Below, piece after piece: positions 6,812 to 12,214 of a stretch of 12,214 bases of DNA. A program made the translations under genes and the position numbers. The stretch's first letter is position 1; each line of letters begins with the position of its first letter. The stretch is from an uncultured Treponema sp. (GTDB lineage Bacteria > Spirochaetota > Spirochaetia > Treponematales > Treponemataceae), in the NCBI GenBank assembly GCA_937885175.1, contig CAKZZO010000054.1, positions 1 to 12,214 on the forward strand, given 5' to 3'. Under the pieces are notes generated by a model. That model saw nothing but the letters and a program-made list of their open reading frames with translations. It was not told where the DNA came from and searched no databases.

Positions 6812-6812
6812 A

Positions 6813-7040
6813 TCAGTCCAGCGTCACTGTGGCAAGCAGGTTTTTAAGGGATTCCAAGTCTTCCTTCGTAAGGGTAAGGCCTTTTCCCATTTTCTGGTGG
6901 TCTGGTGCCCATGAGCGGATGTCATATTTCGCTGGACGACCGCCCCAGGAGACTTTGTTCAGTTCCAGTTTCCAACCGCCTTTTCCCTCGGAAATCACGC
7001 CCACTTCTTTTTCAATTGAAAAACTAAAATCATCTGCCAT
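6813..7040 (-). CDS. YdbC/PC4-like single-stranded DNA-binding protein
   Basis: This small 75-residue protein matches the bacterial YdbC family, which shares the fold of the eukaryotic coactivator PC4 and binds single-stranded nucleic acid as a dimer. Supporting text includes EVGVISEGKGGWKLELNKVS, WGGRPAKYDIRSWAPDH and MGKGLTLTKEDLESLKNLL, almost the family consensus throughout. It is full length. GGAGGATT (minus strand, 7043-7050) is a strong ribosome site two bases before the ATG. Its promoter lies at 7095-7123, divergent from the lipoprotein gene. The 3' end is one base from the holA stop on the other strand. A role in transcription or DNA repair is suggested only by the family. An antisense frame of similar length (6829-7044) is a shadow. 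Confidence 0.85.
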   Translation of the reverse strand: MADDFSFSIEKEVGVISEGKGGWKLELNKVSWGGRPAKYDIRSWAPDHQKMGKGLTLTKEDLESLKNLLATVTLD

Positions 7041-7094
7041 ATAATCCTCCAGTAAAAAGTGCGCTTCTTGTTACGAAGCATCTTCCTTTTGTTT

Positions 7095-7123
7095 ATTATA
7101 CCATATATTTGTAAATTTTGCAG
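7095..7123 (-). promoter_or_regulatory. Promoter of the YdbC-like gene
   Basis: On the minus strand, TATAAT (7095-7100) preceded by TGG forms an extended -10. A weak -35, CTGCAA (7118-7123), lies 17 bases upstream. The roughly 50-base leader contains a short hairpin, GCTTC/GAAGC, near 7065-7080. Confidence 0.6.
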
Positions 7124-7132
7124 AATTCAATG

Positions 7133-7161
7133 TTGCCCACAATTAAAATCTTCTCTATAAT
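7133..7161 (+). promoter_or_regulatory. Promoter of the tmpA/tmpB-like operon
   Basis: TTGCCC (7133-7138), a 17-base spacer and a perfect TATAAT (7156-7161). The predicted leader is about 55 bases to the TTG start. It is back-to-back with the minus-strand promoter at 7095-7123, ten bases away, so the two may compete or share a regulator. Confidence 0.65.
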
Positions 7162-7222
7162 TGACGATATATAAAAAGATGATGACTTCTTGTAACATAA
7201 AAGTATTTTTGGGAGGAAAAAG

Positions 7223-8359
7223 TTGAAAAAGATACGGATTGTGGCAACCCTGTGTGCATTGACTGCCCTTGGATTTGTCGCCTGTAAATCAGCACCAAAA
7301 GAAGAACCCGCTCCTGTAGAGGAATCACTTGTAGAAGAACCCCAGCCTGAGCCGGAACCCGAACCCGAACCCGCACCCGAACCCGCACCTCAGCCTGAGC
7401 CAGAGCCAGAACCGGAAAAAACTGATTTCTCCGATGCAAACAAGGCTTTGCTGGAAAAGCTGGAAGAAGCCCGCAACAAGGCGGTGGAGGCGGATGCAAA
7501 GTATTACTATCCCAAGGAATTTGCAGCCGCTGATGAATCGGGTGAAAAAGTAAAGAAGGATGTGGAAGAAAATCCCAACACGGATTATGCGGCTGACATC
7601 AACGATTTGATTGCCCGCTACGAAGCATTGGCAAAGGCAGCGGAAGCCCAGCGCATGAAAAAGCGTGTTGACGAAATGGACTTCTCGGAATTTGACAAGG
7701 CGGCTTATGACGCAGGTTCATCTGCCCTGGATAAATTTGGCCAAGGTGGAAGCGGAGCCGAGCAGCTGGTAAATGCCACTGCTGCCTATGATGCCTATAA
7801 ACTGCTTTTGAACAAGGGATTTGTCGCTCTTGCCGGAAAAGAACGCAATGCCGCTCTTGAAGCCAAGAAAAATGCTGACAGCGTAAAGGCTGGTGTTTCT
7901 CAAAAAGAAAGCTATGGACAGGCTGCAGAGTCATTCAAAAAAGCAGACTCTGCATATGTCACAAAAGATATTGAAGGCGCATACGAAGGCTATAAATCAG
8001 CAAAAGAAACCTACACGACACTTTATGAAAAAGTTTCTGCCGCTCGTGCCGCAGCCCAGGCCGCCATTGAACGGGCAAAACAGCGTGCCGCCGACAGCGC
8101 AAACTATGCTACCGATGCAGATGAAATCGCTCCCCTTGCCGAAAAGGTCAAAGGCATTGAAGACGAAAATACCGTCCTGCTTGAAGAAGACAATCTTGCA
8201 AATCCCGATGAGGCGGTTATCAACGTAAACGAAGGAACTACCGCACAGGCTGCCGAAAAAGCCGCCGCTGCCGCAATTGCCGCTGAAGAAGCAACAAATG
8301 CAGCAGTCAACAAGGGTGCAGAAGCAATAAAGTCTGCTGTAAATGGAGATGCAAAATGA
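7223..8359 (+). CDS. tmpA: TmpA-like lipoprotein with Pro-Glu linker
   Basis: The 378-residue protein begins at a TTG codon, chosen because GGGAGG (7211-7216) sits six bases upstream and a proper signal peptide starts there (MKKIRIVA, then a hydrophobic run). The lipobox is FVAC with Cys21, of the relaxed spirochaete kind, so it is a predicted membrane-anchored lipoprotein facing the periplasm. Residues 40-65 are a Pro-Glu/Pro-Ala/Pro-Gln dipeptide linker able to span a gap. The rest (about 70-378) is alanine- and lysine-rich helix with repeated SFKKADSAY- and YEALAKAAEAQR-like segments, as in the T. pallidum membrane protein TmpA. The ATGA overlap with the next gene, a TmpB-like protein, strengthens the assignment. 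Exact function is unknown; an envelope or cell-wall scaffold role is inference. Confidence 0.7.
   Translation: MKKIRIVATLCALTALGFVACKSAPKEEPAPVEESLVEEPQPEPEPEPEPAPEPAPQPEPEPEPEKTDFSDANKALLEKLEEARNKAVEADAKYYYPKEFAAADESGEKVKKDVEENPNTDYAADINDLIARYEALAKAAEAQRMKKRVDEMDFSEFDKAAYDAGSSALDKFGQGGSGAEQLVNATAAYDAYKLLLNKGFVALAGKERNAALEAKKNADSVKAGVSQKESYGQAAESFKKADSAYVTKDIEGAYEGYKSAKETYTTLYEKVSAARAAAQAAIERAKQRAADSANYATDADEIAPLAEKVKGIEDENTVLLEEDNLANPDEAVINVNEGTTAQAAEKAAAAAIAAEEATNAAVNKGAEAIKSAVNGDAK
7340..7417 (+). repeat. Pro-Glu dipeptide repeat coding tract
   Basis: Thirteen Pro-X dipeptides (X mostly Glu, sometimes Ala or Gln) are written as 6-base units such as CCCGAA and GAGCCA. Unit number could vary without a frame change. 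The reverse strand reads Arg-Val repeats, a shadow. Confidence 0.85.
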
Positions 8360-9057
8360 AAAAAGTAGTAACCGTTTTTGCGGCTCTCTTTGCCGCGTCA
8401 ATGCTTTTCGCCGTGAGTTACAAGAACAACACCTATCAGAAGCTTGCGGATGAATACACCAAAAAGGCGGAAAAGGCTCTGGACGCGGGTGAATATGACC
8501 TTGCCGAGGAGTATGCCGCCAAAGCAGAAGAAAATGCTGCTCTTTCAGAAGCCTATATCAAAAAAATGCTCGCAAAAGCAGACTGTGACAAGGCGATGAA
8601 AGAAGCGTCTCAGCGTCTGGATTACGCAAAGCAAATCCGTGCGGACAGAAATTTTCCCATGGCGTTCAGTTCCGCCCAGCAGTCCTATGCAAGTGCGCAG
8701 GAATCTTACGATGGCGAGGATTACGTCACGGCAACTGCCTATGCAAACCAAGTGCTTTCCGCTCTTGCTGATATTCGTGAAATTACACCGCTTCCCGAAT
8801 ACTATGTTGTCCGTCCTTGGGCAGATACAAAAGACTGTTACTGGAACATCTCTGGTCGTGCCTATGTCTACAACAATCCGCTTTTGTGGGAAAATCTCTA
8901 CCAAGACGCTGAAAACAAGAAAAACATGCCTCGTCCGTCGGATCCTAATCTGATTCTTCCCGGCATGAAAATGAAAATTCCCAGTATCACAGGAGAATTC
9001 AGAGAGGGAACTTATAACCCAGCAAAGAGTTACGAGCCCTACAACGCAAACCGATAA
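8356..9057 (+). CDS. tmpB: TmpB-like exported protein with LysM-like C-terminus
   Basis: The ATG overlaps the upstream stop (ATGA at 8356-8359), with GGAGA at 8345-8349. The 233-residue product starts with a signal peptide (MKKVVTVFAALFAASMLFA, cleavage after about residue 19). Residues 25-140 are charged helices of TPR-like spacing (ADEYTKKAEKALDAGEYDLA). Residues 149-210 resemble a LysM peptidoglycan-binding module: YYVVRPW at the start, CYWNISG in place of the usual LW-x-IA, NPLLWENLY, then DPNLILPGMKMKIPS. The TmpB protein of T. pallidum has this arrangement as I recall. Together with the lipoprotein before it, it may link the membrane to peptidoglycan; that is inference. No gene follows on this strand before a GC-rich hairpin cluster. 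Confidence 0.72.
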   Translation: MKKVVTVFAALFAASMLFAVSYKNNTYQKLADEYTKKAEKALDAGEYDLAEEYAAKAEENAALSEAYIKKMLAKADCDKAMKEASQRLDYAKQIRADRNFPMAFSSAQQSYASAQESYDGEDYVTATAYANQVLSALADIREITPLPEYYVVRPWADTKDCYWNISGRAYVYNNPLLWENLYQDAENKKNMPRPSDPNLILPGMKMKIPSITGEFREGTYNPAKSYEPYNANR

Positions 9058-9060
9058 TTC

Positions 9061-9175
9061 GGGCGGTTCCGCCGCTTGCGCGGCGGTCGCTGTGTCCGCC
9101 CTTCCGCTGTCGCTCCATACCGCTTTTGCGGTACTTCGGGGCTCCCAGCGCTACCGCACTTGCGGTGTCAGACAC
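9061..9175. repeat. GC-rich cluster of hairpins between convergent genes
   Basis: Four inverted repeats stand in a row: CCGCCGC/GCGGCGG (9069-9075/9080-9086, loop TTGC), TACCGC/GCGGTA (9118-9123/9128-9133, loop TTTT), ACCGC/GCGGT (9153-9157/9162-9166, loop ACTT) and GTGTC-A-GACAC (9165-9175). GGGCGG (9061-9066) can also pair with CCGCCC (9096-9101). Base composition is far above the surroundings. It has no T-run, so it is not a standard terminator, but it could block or stabilise both convergent transcripts. It looks like a REP-type dispersed element. Confidence 0.65.
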
Positions 9176-9716
9176 TGTATTCCCGATACAAGGCTAAACC
9201 CGCCGCCATCAATGCGTGCGGGTATTCTTTTGTTCCCATTTTCGCGTATACCTCTTGTTTTGAAACCTCAAGGTAGTGCACATACTCATCTTCGTCCAAA
9301 TGCTGCTGCCCCGTTGAGTGCAAGTCAAAAGCCGCAAAGACATGGACATGGTTGCTCATCAGCGCGGGGTTTGGGTTCATCGTTCCTAGTTTTACCAGTT
9401 TGCCCGCCGTAAAGCCTGTTTCTTCCTTCAATTCCCGTGCGGCGGCTTTTTCTGGAGCCTCATTGGCTTCTATAACTCCGCCGGGAAATTCAATGCTCAG
9501 TGCGCGTTCTCCATGTCGCCATTGCTTTACCATTAGGAAATTGTCGCCGGCATCAGGAATCACAATCACCCAGTCAGGGGCGTCCATCACAACGTAGTCG
9601 CCCTTCAGTCCATCGGAAGAAGTTGATTCTATCGAAGTGACATCCAGCACCCGTGTTTTGAGCAGAGTCGTCTTTTTTCCTTCTGTCCATATTAGTGTTT
9701 TTTCATCATTCTGCAT
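9168..9716 (-). CDS. NUDIX hydrolase, ADP-ribose pyrophosphatase-like
   Basis: The 182-residue protein carries a perfect NUDIX box from Gly80: G-x5-E86-x7-R94-E-L-x-E98-E99-x-G-F (GVIEANE, then RELKEETGF). This is the Mg-binding, pyrophosphate-cleaving motif. The preceding strands (DWVIVIPDAGDNFLMVKQWR, then SIEFPGG) are typical of ADP-ribose/nucleotide-sugar pyrophosphatases of the NudF type. After the box comes TMNPNPALMSNHVHVFAAF, similar to that subgroup. Substrate is inferred, not proven. GGGAGA (minus, 9722-9727) is the ribosome site five bases before the ATG. The last bases overlap the hairpin cluster. Its promoter (9790-9818) lies over the start of the divergent kinase-like gene. Confidence 0.88.
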   Translation of the reverse strand: MQNDEKTLIWTEGKKTTLLKTRVLDVTSIESTSSDGLKGDYVVMDAPDWVIVIPDAGDNFLMVKQWRHGERALSIEFPGGVIEANEAPEKAAARELKEETGFTAGKLVKLGTMNPNPALMSNHVHVFAAFDLHSTGQQHLDEDEYVHYLEVSKQEVYAKMGTKEYPHALMAAGLALYREYSV

Positions 9717-9748
9717 GAAATTCTCCCATAAAAAGTTTGCGTTATTTC

Positions 9749-9777
9749 TTTACTTTGCGCGATTTTGGCTTTATGAT
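9749..9777 (+). promoter_or_regulatory. Promoter of the kinase-like gene set
   Basis: TTTACT (9749-9754), a 17-base spacer and TATGAT (9772-9777). The predicted start is near 9784, giving a leader of about 28 bases to the ATG at 9812. Confidence 0.45.
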
Positions 9778-9789
9778 AGTACTATAGTG

Positions 9790-9818
9790 ATTATAGCAGA
9801 TGGAGGTCGATATGGCAA
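9790..9818 (-). promoter_or_regulatory. Promoter of the NUDIX gene
   Basis: On the minus strand, TTGCCA (9813-9818), a 17-base spacer and TATAAT (9790-9795) preceded by TGC, an extended -10. This is the best promoter by sequence in the window after the terminal one. Its spacer contains the opposite gene's ribosome site, and its -35 overlaps that gene's ATG. Confidence 0.65.
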
Positions 9819-10636
9819 TTTTAACAATCTCTCGGCAAGTCGCAGCCTTTGGTGATGAAATTGCCCTTGCTGCTGCCAAAAAAATCGGCTACCGTTTTGT
9901 TACCCGCACTGATATCGAAAAAAGAATAGTCGAATTAGGCTTTCCCGCAGAAAAACTCCGCAAGTATGATGAAAAGAAGCCTGGTTTTTTTGCATCTCTC
10001 ACCAAAGATCGTGACGAATATTTTGACTACCTCCAAACCGCTGTATTGGAAACCGCTGCTGACGGCGATGTGATTATGATTGGTCGAGGTGCCTTTGTCA
10101 TGTTATCAGACTTGCCAAATCATCTGGCATTCCGCTTTATCGCTCCTGATGCAATTCGCTTGGAACGGCTCAAACGGGAATTTAACTGGAATGATAAGCA
10201 GGCATTAAAACGAATTCAGGAAAGTGACTCCAACCGTCTCGGTTTTCACAAGAGTTTCTTCAATTACGATAATACTGATCCCGCTCTCTTTCATCTGGTC
10301 ATCAACACCGGCATGCTGGATGTGGATAGTGCCGCTACCATGATTGCCGAGACCGTAAAATCAACAATTACTCCAGAAAAAGAAGTGGCTGGACAAAAGC
10401 GCGTTGACGATTTGTTGATTGGTCAGCGCATCGTCAATATGCTCGTATTCGATTATCATATCAATATCAATTTTTTGCGCGCTGTAATCAAAGACAAGAA
10501 AATCACTCTGCAGGGGGTGGCAGACTCTGCGGCGATTGTTGACCGTGCCATGGCGATTGCGGCAAGCGAACTTCCTGGCTATAGCGTGGAATCTGCAATT
10601 AGTGTCGTACAGGATTTTAAGGCGTACCCACAATGA
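9812..10636 (+). CDS. Cytidylate kinase-like protein with BON-like C-terminus
   Basis: I place the start at the ATG at 9812, not the in-frame ATG at 9800. GGAGG (9802-9806) lies five bases before 9812, and the family begins MAI-x-TISRQ. The 274-residue product matches cytidylate kinase-like P-loop proteins: ILTISRQ (3-9), IGRGAFVML (90-98), FRFIAPDAIRLERL (107-120), KRIQESDSNR (133-142) and HLVINTGML (161-169). The usual glycine-rich loop (GSGG after ISRQ) is replaced by VAAFGDE, so nucleotide binding may be altered. Residues about 200-268 (KKITLQGVADSAAIVDRAMAIA, then PGYSVESAISVV) resemble a BON domain, a small fold linked to membrane or ligand contact. The stop overlaps the next gene (ATGA). 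Substrate is unknown; housekeeping CMP kinase activity is not certain. Confidence 0.75.
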   Translation: MAILTISRQVAAFGDEIALAAAKKIGYRFVTRTDIEKRIVELGFPAEKLRKYDEKKPGFFASLTKDRDEYFDYLQTAVLETAADGDVIMIGRGAFVMLSDLPNHLAFRFIAPDAIRLERLKREFNWNDKQALKRIQESDSNRLGFHKSFFNYDNTDPALFHLVINTGMLDVDSAATMIAETVKSTITPEKEVAGQKRVDDLLIGQRIVNMLVFDYHININFLRAVIKDKKITLQGVADSAAIVDRAMAIAASELPGYSVESAISVVQDFKAYPQ

Positions 10637-11445
10637 CTTTTCCTTTTGCCCTTTTTTCAGCCTTTTTCCTGCTCAGTCTGGGGAGTGCCTTTGGTTGTCT
10701 GGTTTGCATGCTTTGTGGAAAAATCTTTCACAGGCCGGTACTCAAGTCACGCCTTACGGTTTTTTGCGTACTTATGAGCCTGGCAATTGCTGTTTTTGCC
10801 TTTTCCCTTGTTATTGCTCCATCCTTGTATGCGTCTCCTGCTGCCCTTTTTTGCATGATGGGACATAACGGTCTTTTTCTTAGCCTGCTGTTTATCAGTG
10901 GCCTTCTTTGTTCAGCATTCTGGCGGTCGGTGCTTCCTTTGACTGTTTCATGTTATATTGCGCTGTCTGTCTTTACTGGAATTAAACTATACGGGGCGTT
11001 TGGTGCAAATGAAGAAACGGTTTCACTGGTTGTGCAGAATAATTCCATCAAGGTCAATGGTACGGTTTACTCAGTGACTGATGCCCAGGAAAAGGCTCTT
11101 GTCCTCAAAAAATACACGCTTCCAGCCCTCCTCCTCGTTCCTCTTCCCAGAATTTGGTATAAGGTTTGTGGAGTTGCTGACTCAAATGTTGATGTGCTTT
11201 CGGTCTCAGACCTTTCATCCCTCAATCACTTTTCGGGAGATGCAGATCGTTCTGTTGTCTTCGCAGGGGAGGGAAACGAAGTCTTTTTTGGCGGCTTTGT
11301 GCAAAAATATCGAGCATGGATACTCAGAAATTTCGACTATCAGCTCATTCCTATTGACGATTCTGTGGTGTATCCCTCTCTTTATACGGTAAAAATCAAT
11401 GCCCGCGGTGAGCATTTAACAGCAGCGATTATCCGTAATTTGTAG
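10633..11445 (+). CDS. Unrecognised polytopic membrane protein
   Basis: I do not recognise this 270-residue protein. Its ATG overlaps the stop of the kinase-like gene, so it is translationally coupled. Four hydrophobic segments are visible at about residues 5-28, 42-64, 79-96 and 100-121. The first ends in a C-x-x-C-x-x-C spacing (Cys22, Cys25, Cys28). A soluble tail of about 150 residues follows. It begins SLVVQNNSIKVNGTVYSV and holds a weak hydrophobic stretch, LPALLLVPLPRIWYKV, then a beta-rich region up to the C-terminus. It lies between a kinase-like gene and pgsA and probably shares their transcript. A role in the envelope is a guess from the membrane segments and neighbours. It may be confined to treponemes. 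Confidence 0.75.
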   Translation: MTFPFALFSAFFLLSLGSAFGCLVCMLCGKIFHRPVLKSRLTVFCVLMSLAIAVFAFSLVIAPSLYASPAALFCMMGHNGLFLSLLFISGLLCSAFWRSVLPLTVSCYIALSVFTGIKLYGAFGANEETVSLVVQNNSIKVNGTVYSVTDAQEKALVLKKYTLPALLLVPLPRIWYKVCGVADSNVDVLSVSDLSSLNHFSGDADRSVVFAGEGNEVFFGGFVQKYRAWILRNFDYQLIPIDDSVVYPSLYTVKINARGEHLTAAIIRNL

Positions 11446-11450
11446 AAGTC

Positions 11451-11479
11451 TTGACCTTTTGCCCCCGATGTTAGATACT
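11451..11479 (+). promoter_or_regulatory. Possible promoter at the 5' end of pgsA
   Basis: TTGACC (11451-11456), a 17-base spacer and GATACT (11474-11479). A start near 11483-11486 would fall at the in-frame GTG at 11486. It could give pgsA expression independent of the two upstream genes, but would lie inside the coding region if the ATG at 11468 is used. Confidence 0.35.
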
Positions 11480-12097
11480 TCTAGTGTGAAACTCTCAAAT
11501 AAATTTACCGCTATGCGCGTTTGTTTTGCGCCTCTTTTTCTCTTGCTGTATTACACTCCCATCTGGACTGGCTCTGAGGTGCTGGCCCGCTTTTCTGCAT
11601 TTGCGATGATTCCTCTTCTGGCGCTTTTTGAACTGACTGACTTTTTTGACGGATACTTTGCAAGAAAAAATAATGATGTAAGCGATTTTGGTAAATTGTT
11701 TGACCCTTTTGCTGATATCATGCTGAATCTGACAGTTTTTATCTGTGCGATGACTTCGTTTGACCGAATTTCTGGCGGCTACATGCCTGTTGTGATATTT
11801 GTGTTGATTCTCTATCGTGAACTGAGCATGAATTTCCTGCGAATGATAGCGTCAAAGCAGGGAGTTGCAATCGGTGCACGAAAAGGTGGCAAGTTAAAAA
11901 CGGTATTTTACATCACGTCAGGTTTTTACGTTCTGCTTATCGAAAGTGCAATCCGCCTTGGATTCGGCTTTGGCGAATATATGTCTCTGCTGCACACTGT
12001 TGCAACGGTAATATTTTGCATTTGTCTTGCATTAAGTTACATTTCTTTTGTTGATTACTTGCGCAACTTTGCTTCATATCTGAAGAAAGATTTATAA
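11468..12097 (+). CDS. pgsA: CDP-alcohol phosphatidyltransferase, PgsA-type
   Basis: This membrane enzyme joins an alcohol to a CDP-diacylglycerol lipid; the PgsA type makes phosphatidylglycerol phosphate. The motif D-G-x2-A-R-x8-G-x3-D-x3-D is perfect: Asp61, Gly62, Ala65, Arg66, Gly75, Asp79 and Asp83 (counted from the ATG at 11468). Five or six hydrophobic segments follow the family pattern, including MRVCFAPLFLLLYY near the N-terminus and the final pair before LRNFASYLKK. The start is uncertain: TTG at 11459, ATG at 11468 and GTG at 11486 are all in frame and none has a clear ribosome site. GTG would give KLSNKFTAMR right after Met, the family's usual beginning. There is a 22-base gap to the upstream gene. 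Phosphatidylinositol or another CDP-alcohol synthase is a lesser alternative. Confidence 0.88.
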   Translation: MLDTSSVKLSNKFTAMRVCFAPLFLLLYYTPIWTGSEVLARFSAFAMIPLLALFELTDFFDGYFARKNNDVSDFGKLFDPFADIMLNLTVFICAMTSFDRISGGYMPVVIFVLILYRELSMNFLRMIASKQGVAIGARKGGKLKTVFYITSGFYVLLIESAIRLGFGFGEYMSLLHTVATVIFCICLALSYISFVDYLRNFASYLKKDL

Positions 12098-12170
12098 AAA
12101 CGACAGGTTTTCTGACGCGAAAAAAAAACAAAAAAAAATGAAAAATTTTGCATTTTTCGTGTTTGAATGC
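12098..12170 (+). other. A-rich leader with small hairpins after pgsA
   Basis: No gene is visible. A weak stem AAAAC/GTTTT follows the pgsA stop, then two A-runs (about 12121-12138). GAAAAAT (12140-12146) pairs with ATTTTTC (12152-12158). This may serve as a weak terminator for pgsA, and the A-runs may act as an UP-type element for the promoter just downstream. Confidence 0.4.
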
Positions 12171-12200
12171 TTGACGCAAAGATACGTATTGTGATATAGT
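12171..12200 (+). promoter_or_regulatory. Promoter reading out of the window
   Basis: TTGACG (12171-12176), an 18-base spacer and TATAGT (12195-12200), with A-tracts upstream. The predicted start is near 12207. The gene it drives is beyond the window. Confidence 0.6.
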
Positions 12201-12214
12201 CATTCTTACCCGCC

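Noticed and set aside
7155..7499. Minus-strand 114-residue frame with Arg-Val repeats
   Set aside because: It is the antisense of the Pro-Glu tract and crosses the promoter region.
9076..9412. Plus-strand frames over the hairpin cluster and the NUDIX gene
   Set aside because: They arise from GC-rich repeats and the antisense of a clear NUDIX protein.
9800..9802. ATG at 9800 as start of the kinase-like gene
   Set aside because: This ATG overlaps the ribosome site GGAGG; the ATG at 9812 has correct spacing and gives the family's usual N-terminus.
1..12214. CRISPR array, tRNA or rRNA genes, intact transposase or prophage
   Set aside because: The tandem repeats seen are coding or intergenic without spacers, no cloverleaf or rRNA text was found, and no integrase or IS gene is present.

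Overview
The window looks like a chromosomal piece of a host-associated, probably pectin-using Treponema (Spirochaetota). The best evidence is a pair resembling the treponemal membrane proteins TmpA/TmpB (lipoprotein plus LysM-like protein, ATGA overlap). A cytidylate kinase-like protein, an Rpn-type nuclease with a long heptad-repeat tail and a secreted rhamnogalacturonan acetylesterase also fit. The genus call is inference from protein resemblance; no rRNA is present.

Layout. Positions 1-619 hold no intact gene: there are remnants of a DUF4160/DUF2442 pair, then dispersed hairpin and decamer repeats. 620-1870 encodes a PD-(D/E)XK (Rpn/transposase-like) protein whose coiled coil is written in 21-bp tandem repeats. 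1966-3555 is an exported SGNH acetylesterase with its own promoter, followed by a large imperfect inverted repeat and a strong intrinsic terminator. 3870-6811 is a tight operon hprK-ptsH-lexA-holA (HPr kinase/phosphorylase, HPr, SOS repressor, DNA polymerase III delta). Its promoter sits almost on top of the hprK start codon.

6813-7040 (minus) is a small YdbC/PC4-like single-stranded-DNA-binding protein. It ends one base from holA and is divergently promoted from the tmpA/tmpB-like operon (7223-9057). A GC-rich cluster of hairpins (9061-9175) separates tmpB from a convergent NUDIX hydrolase (9168-9716, minus). The NUDIX promoter overlaps that of a second plus-strand set: a cytidylate kinase-like/BON-like fusion (9812-10636), an unrecognised membrane protein (10633-11445, ATGA overlap) and a PgsA-type phosphatidyltransferase (to 12097). 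The window ends in an A-rich leader and a good promoter reading out to the right.

Functional themes are carbon regulation and SOS control in one transcript, envelope structure and lipid synthesis, and polysaccharide deacetylation. The most distinctive points are the decayed DUF4160/DUF2442 locus that shares its translation-initiation leader with the nuclease gene, the expandable heptad repeats, two start codons at predicted transcription starts, the interlocked promoters near 9750-9818, and the degenerate-P-loop kinase fused to a BON-like domain.
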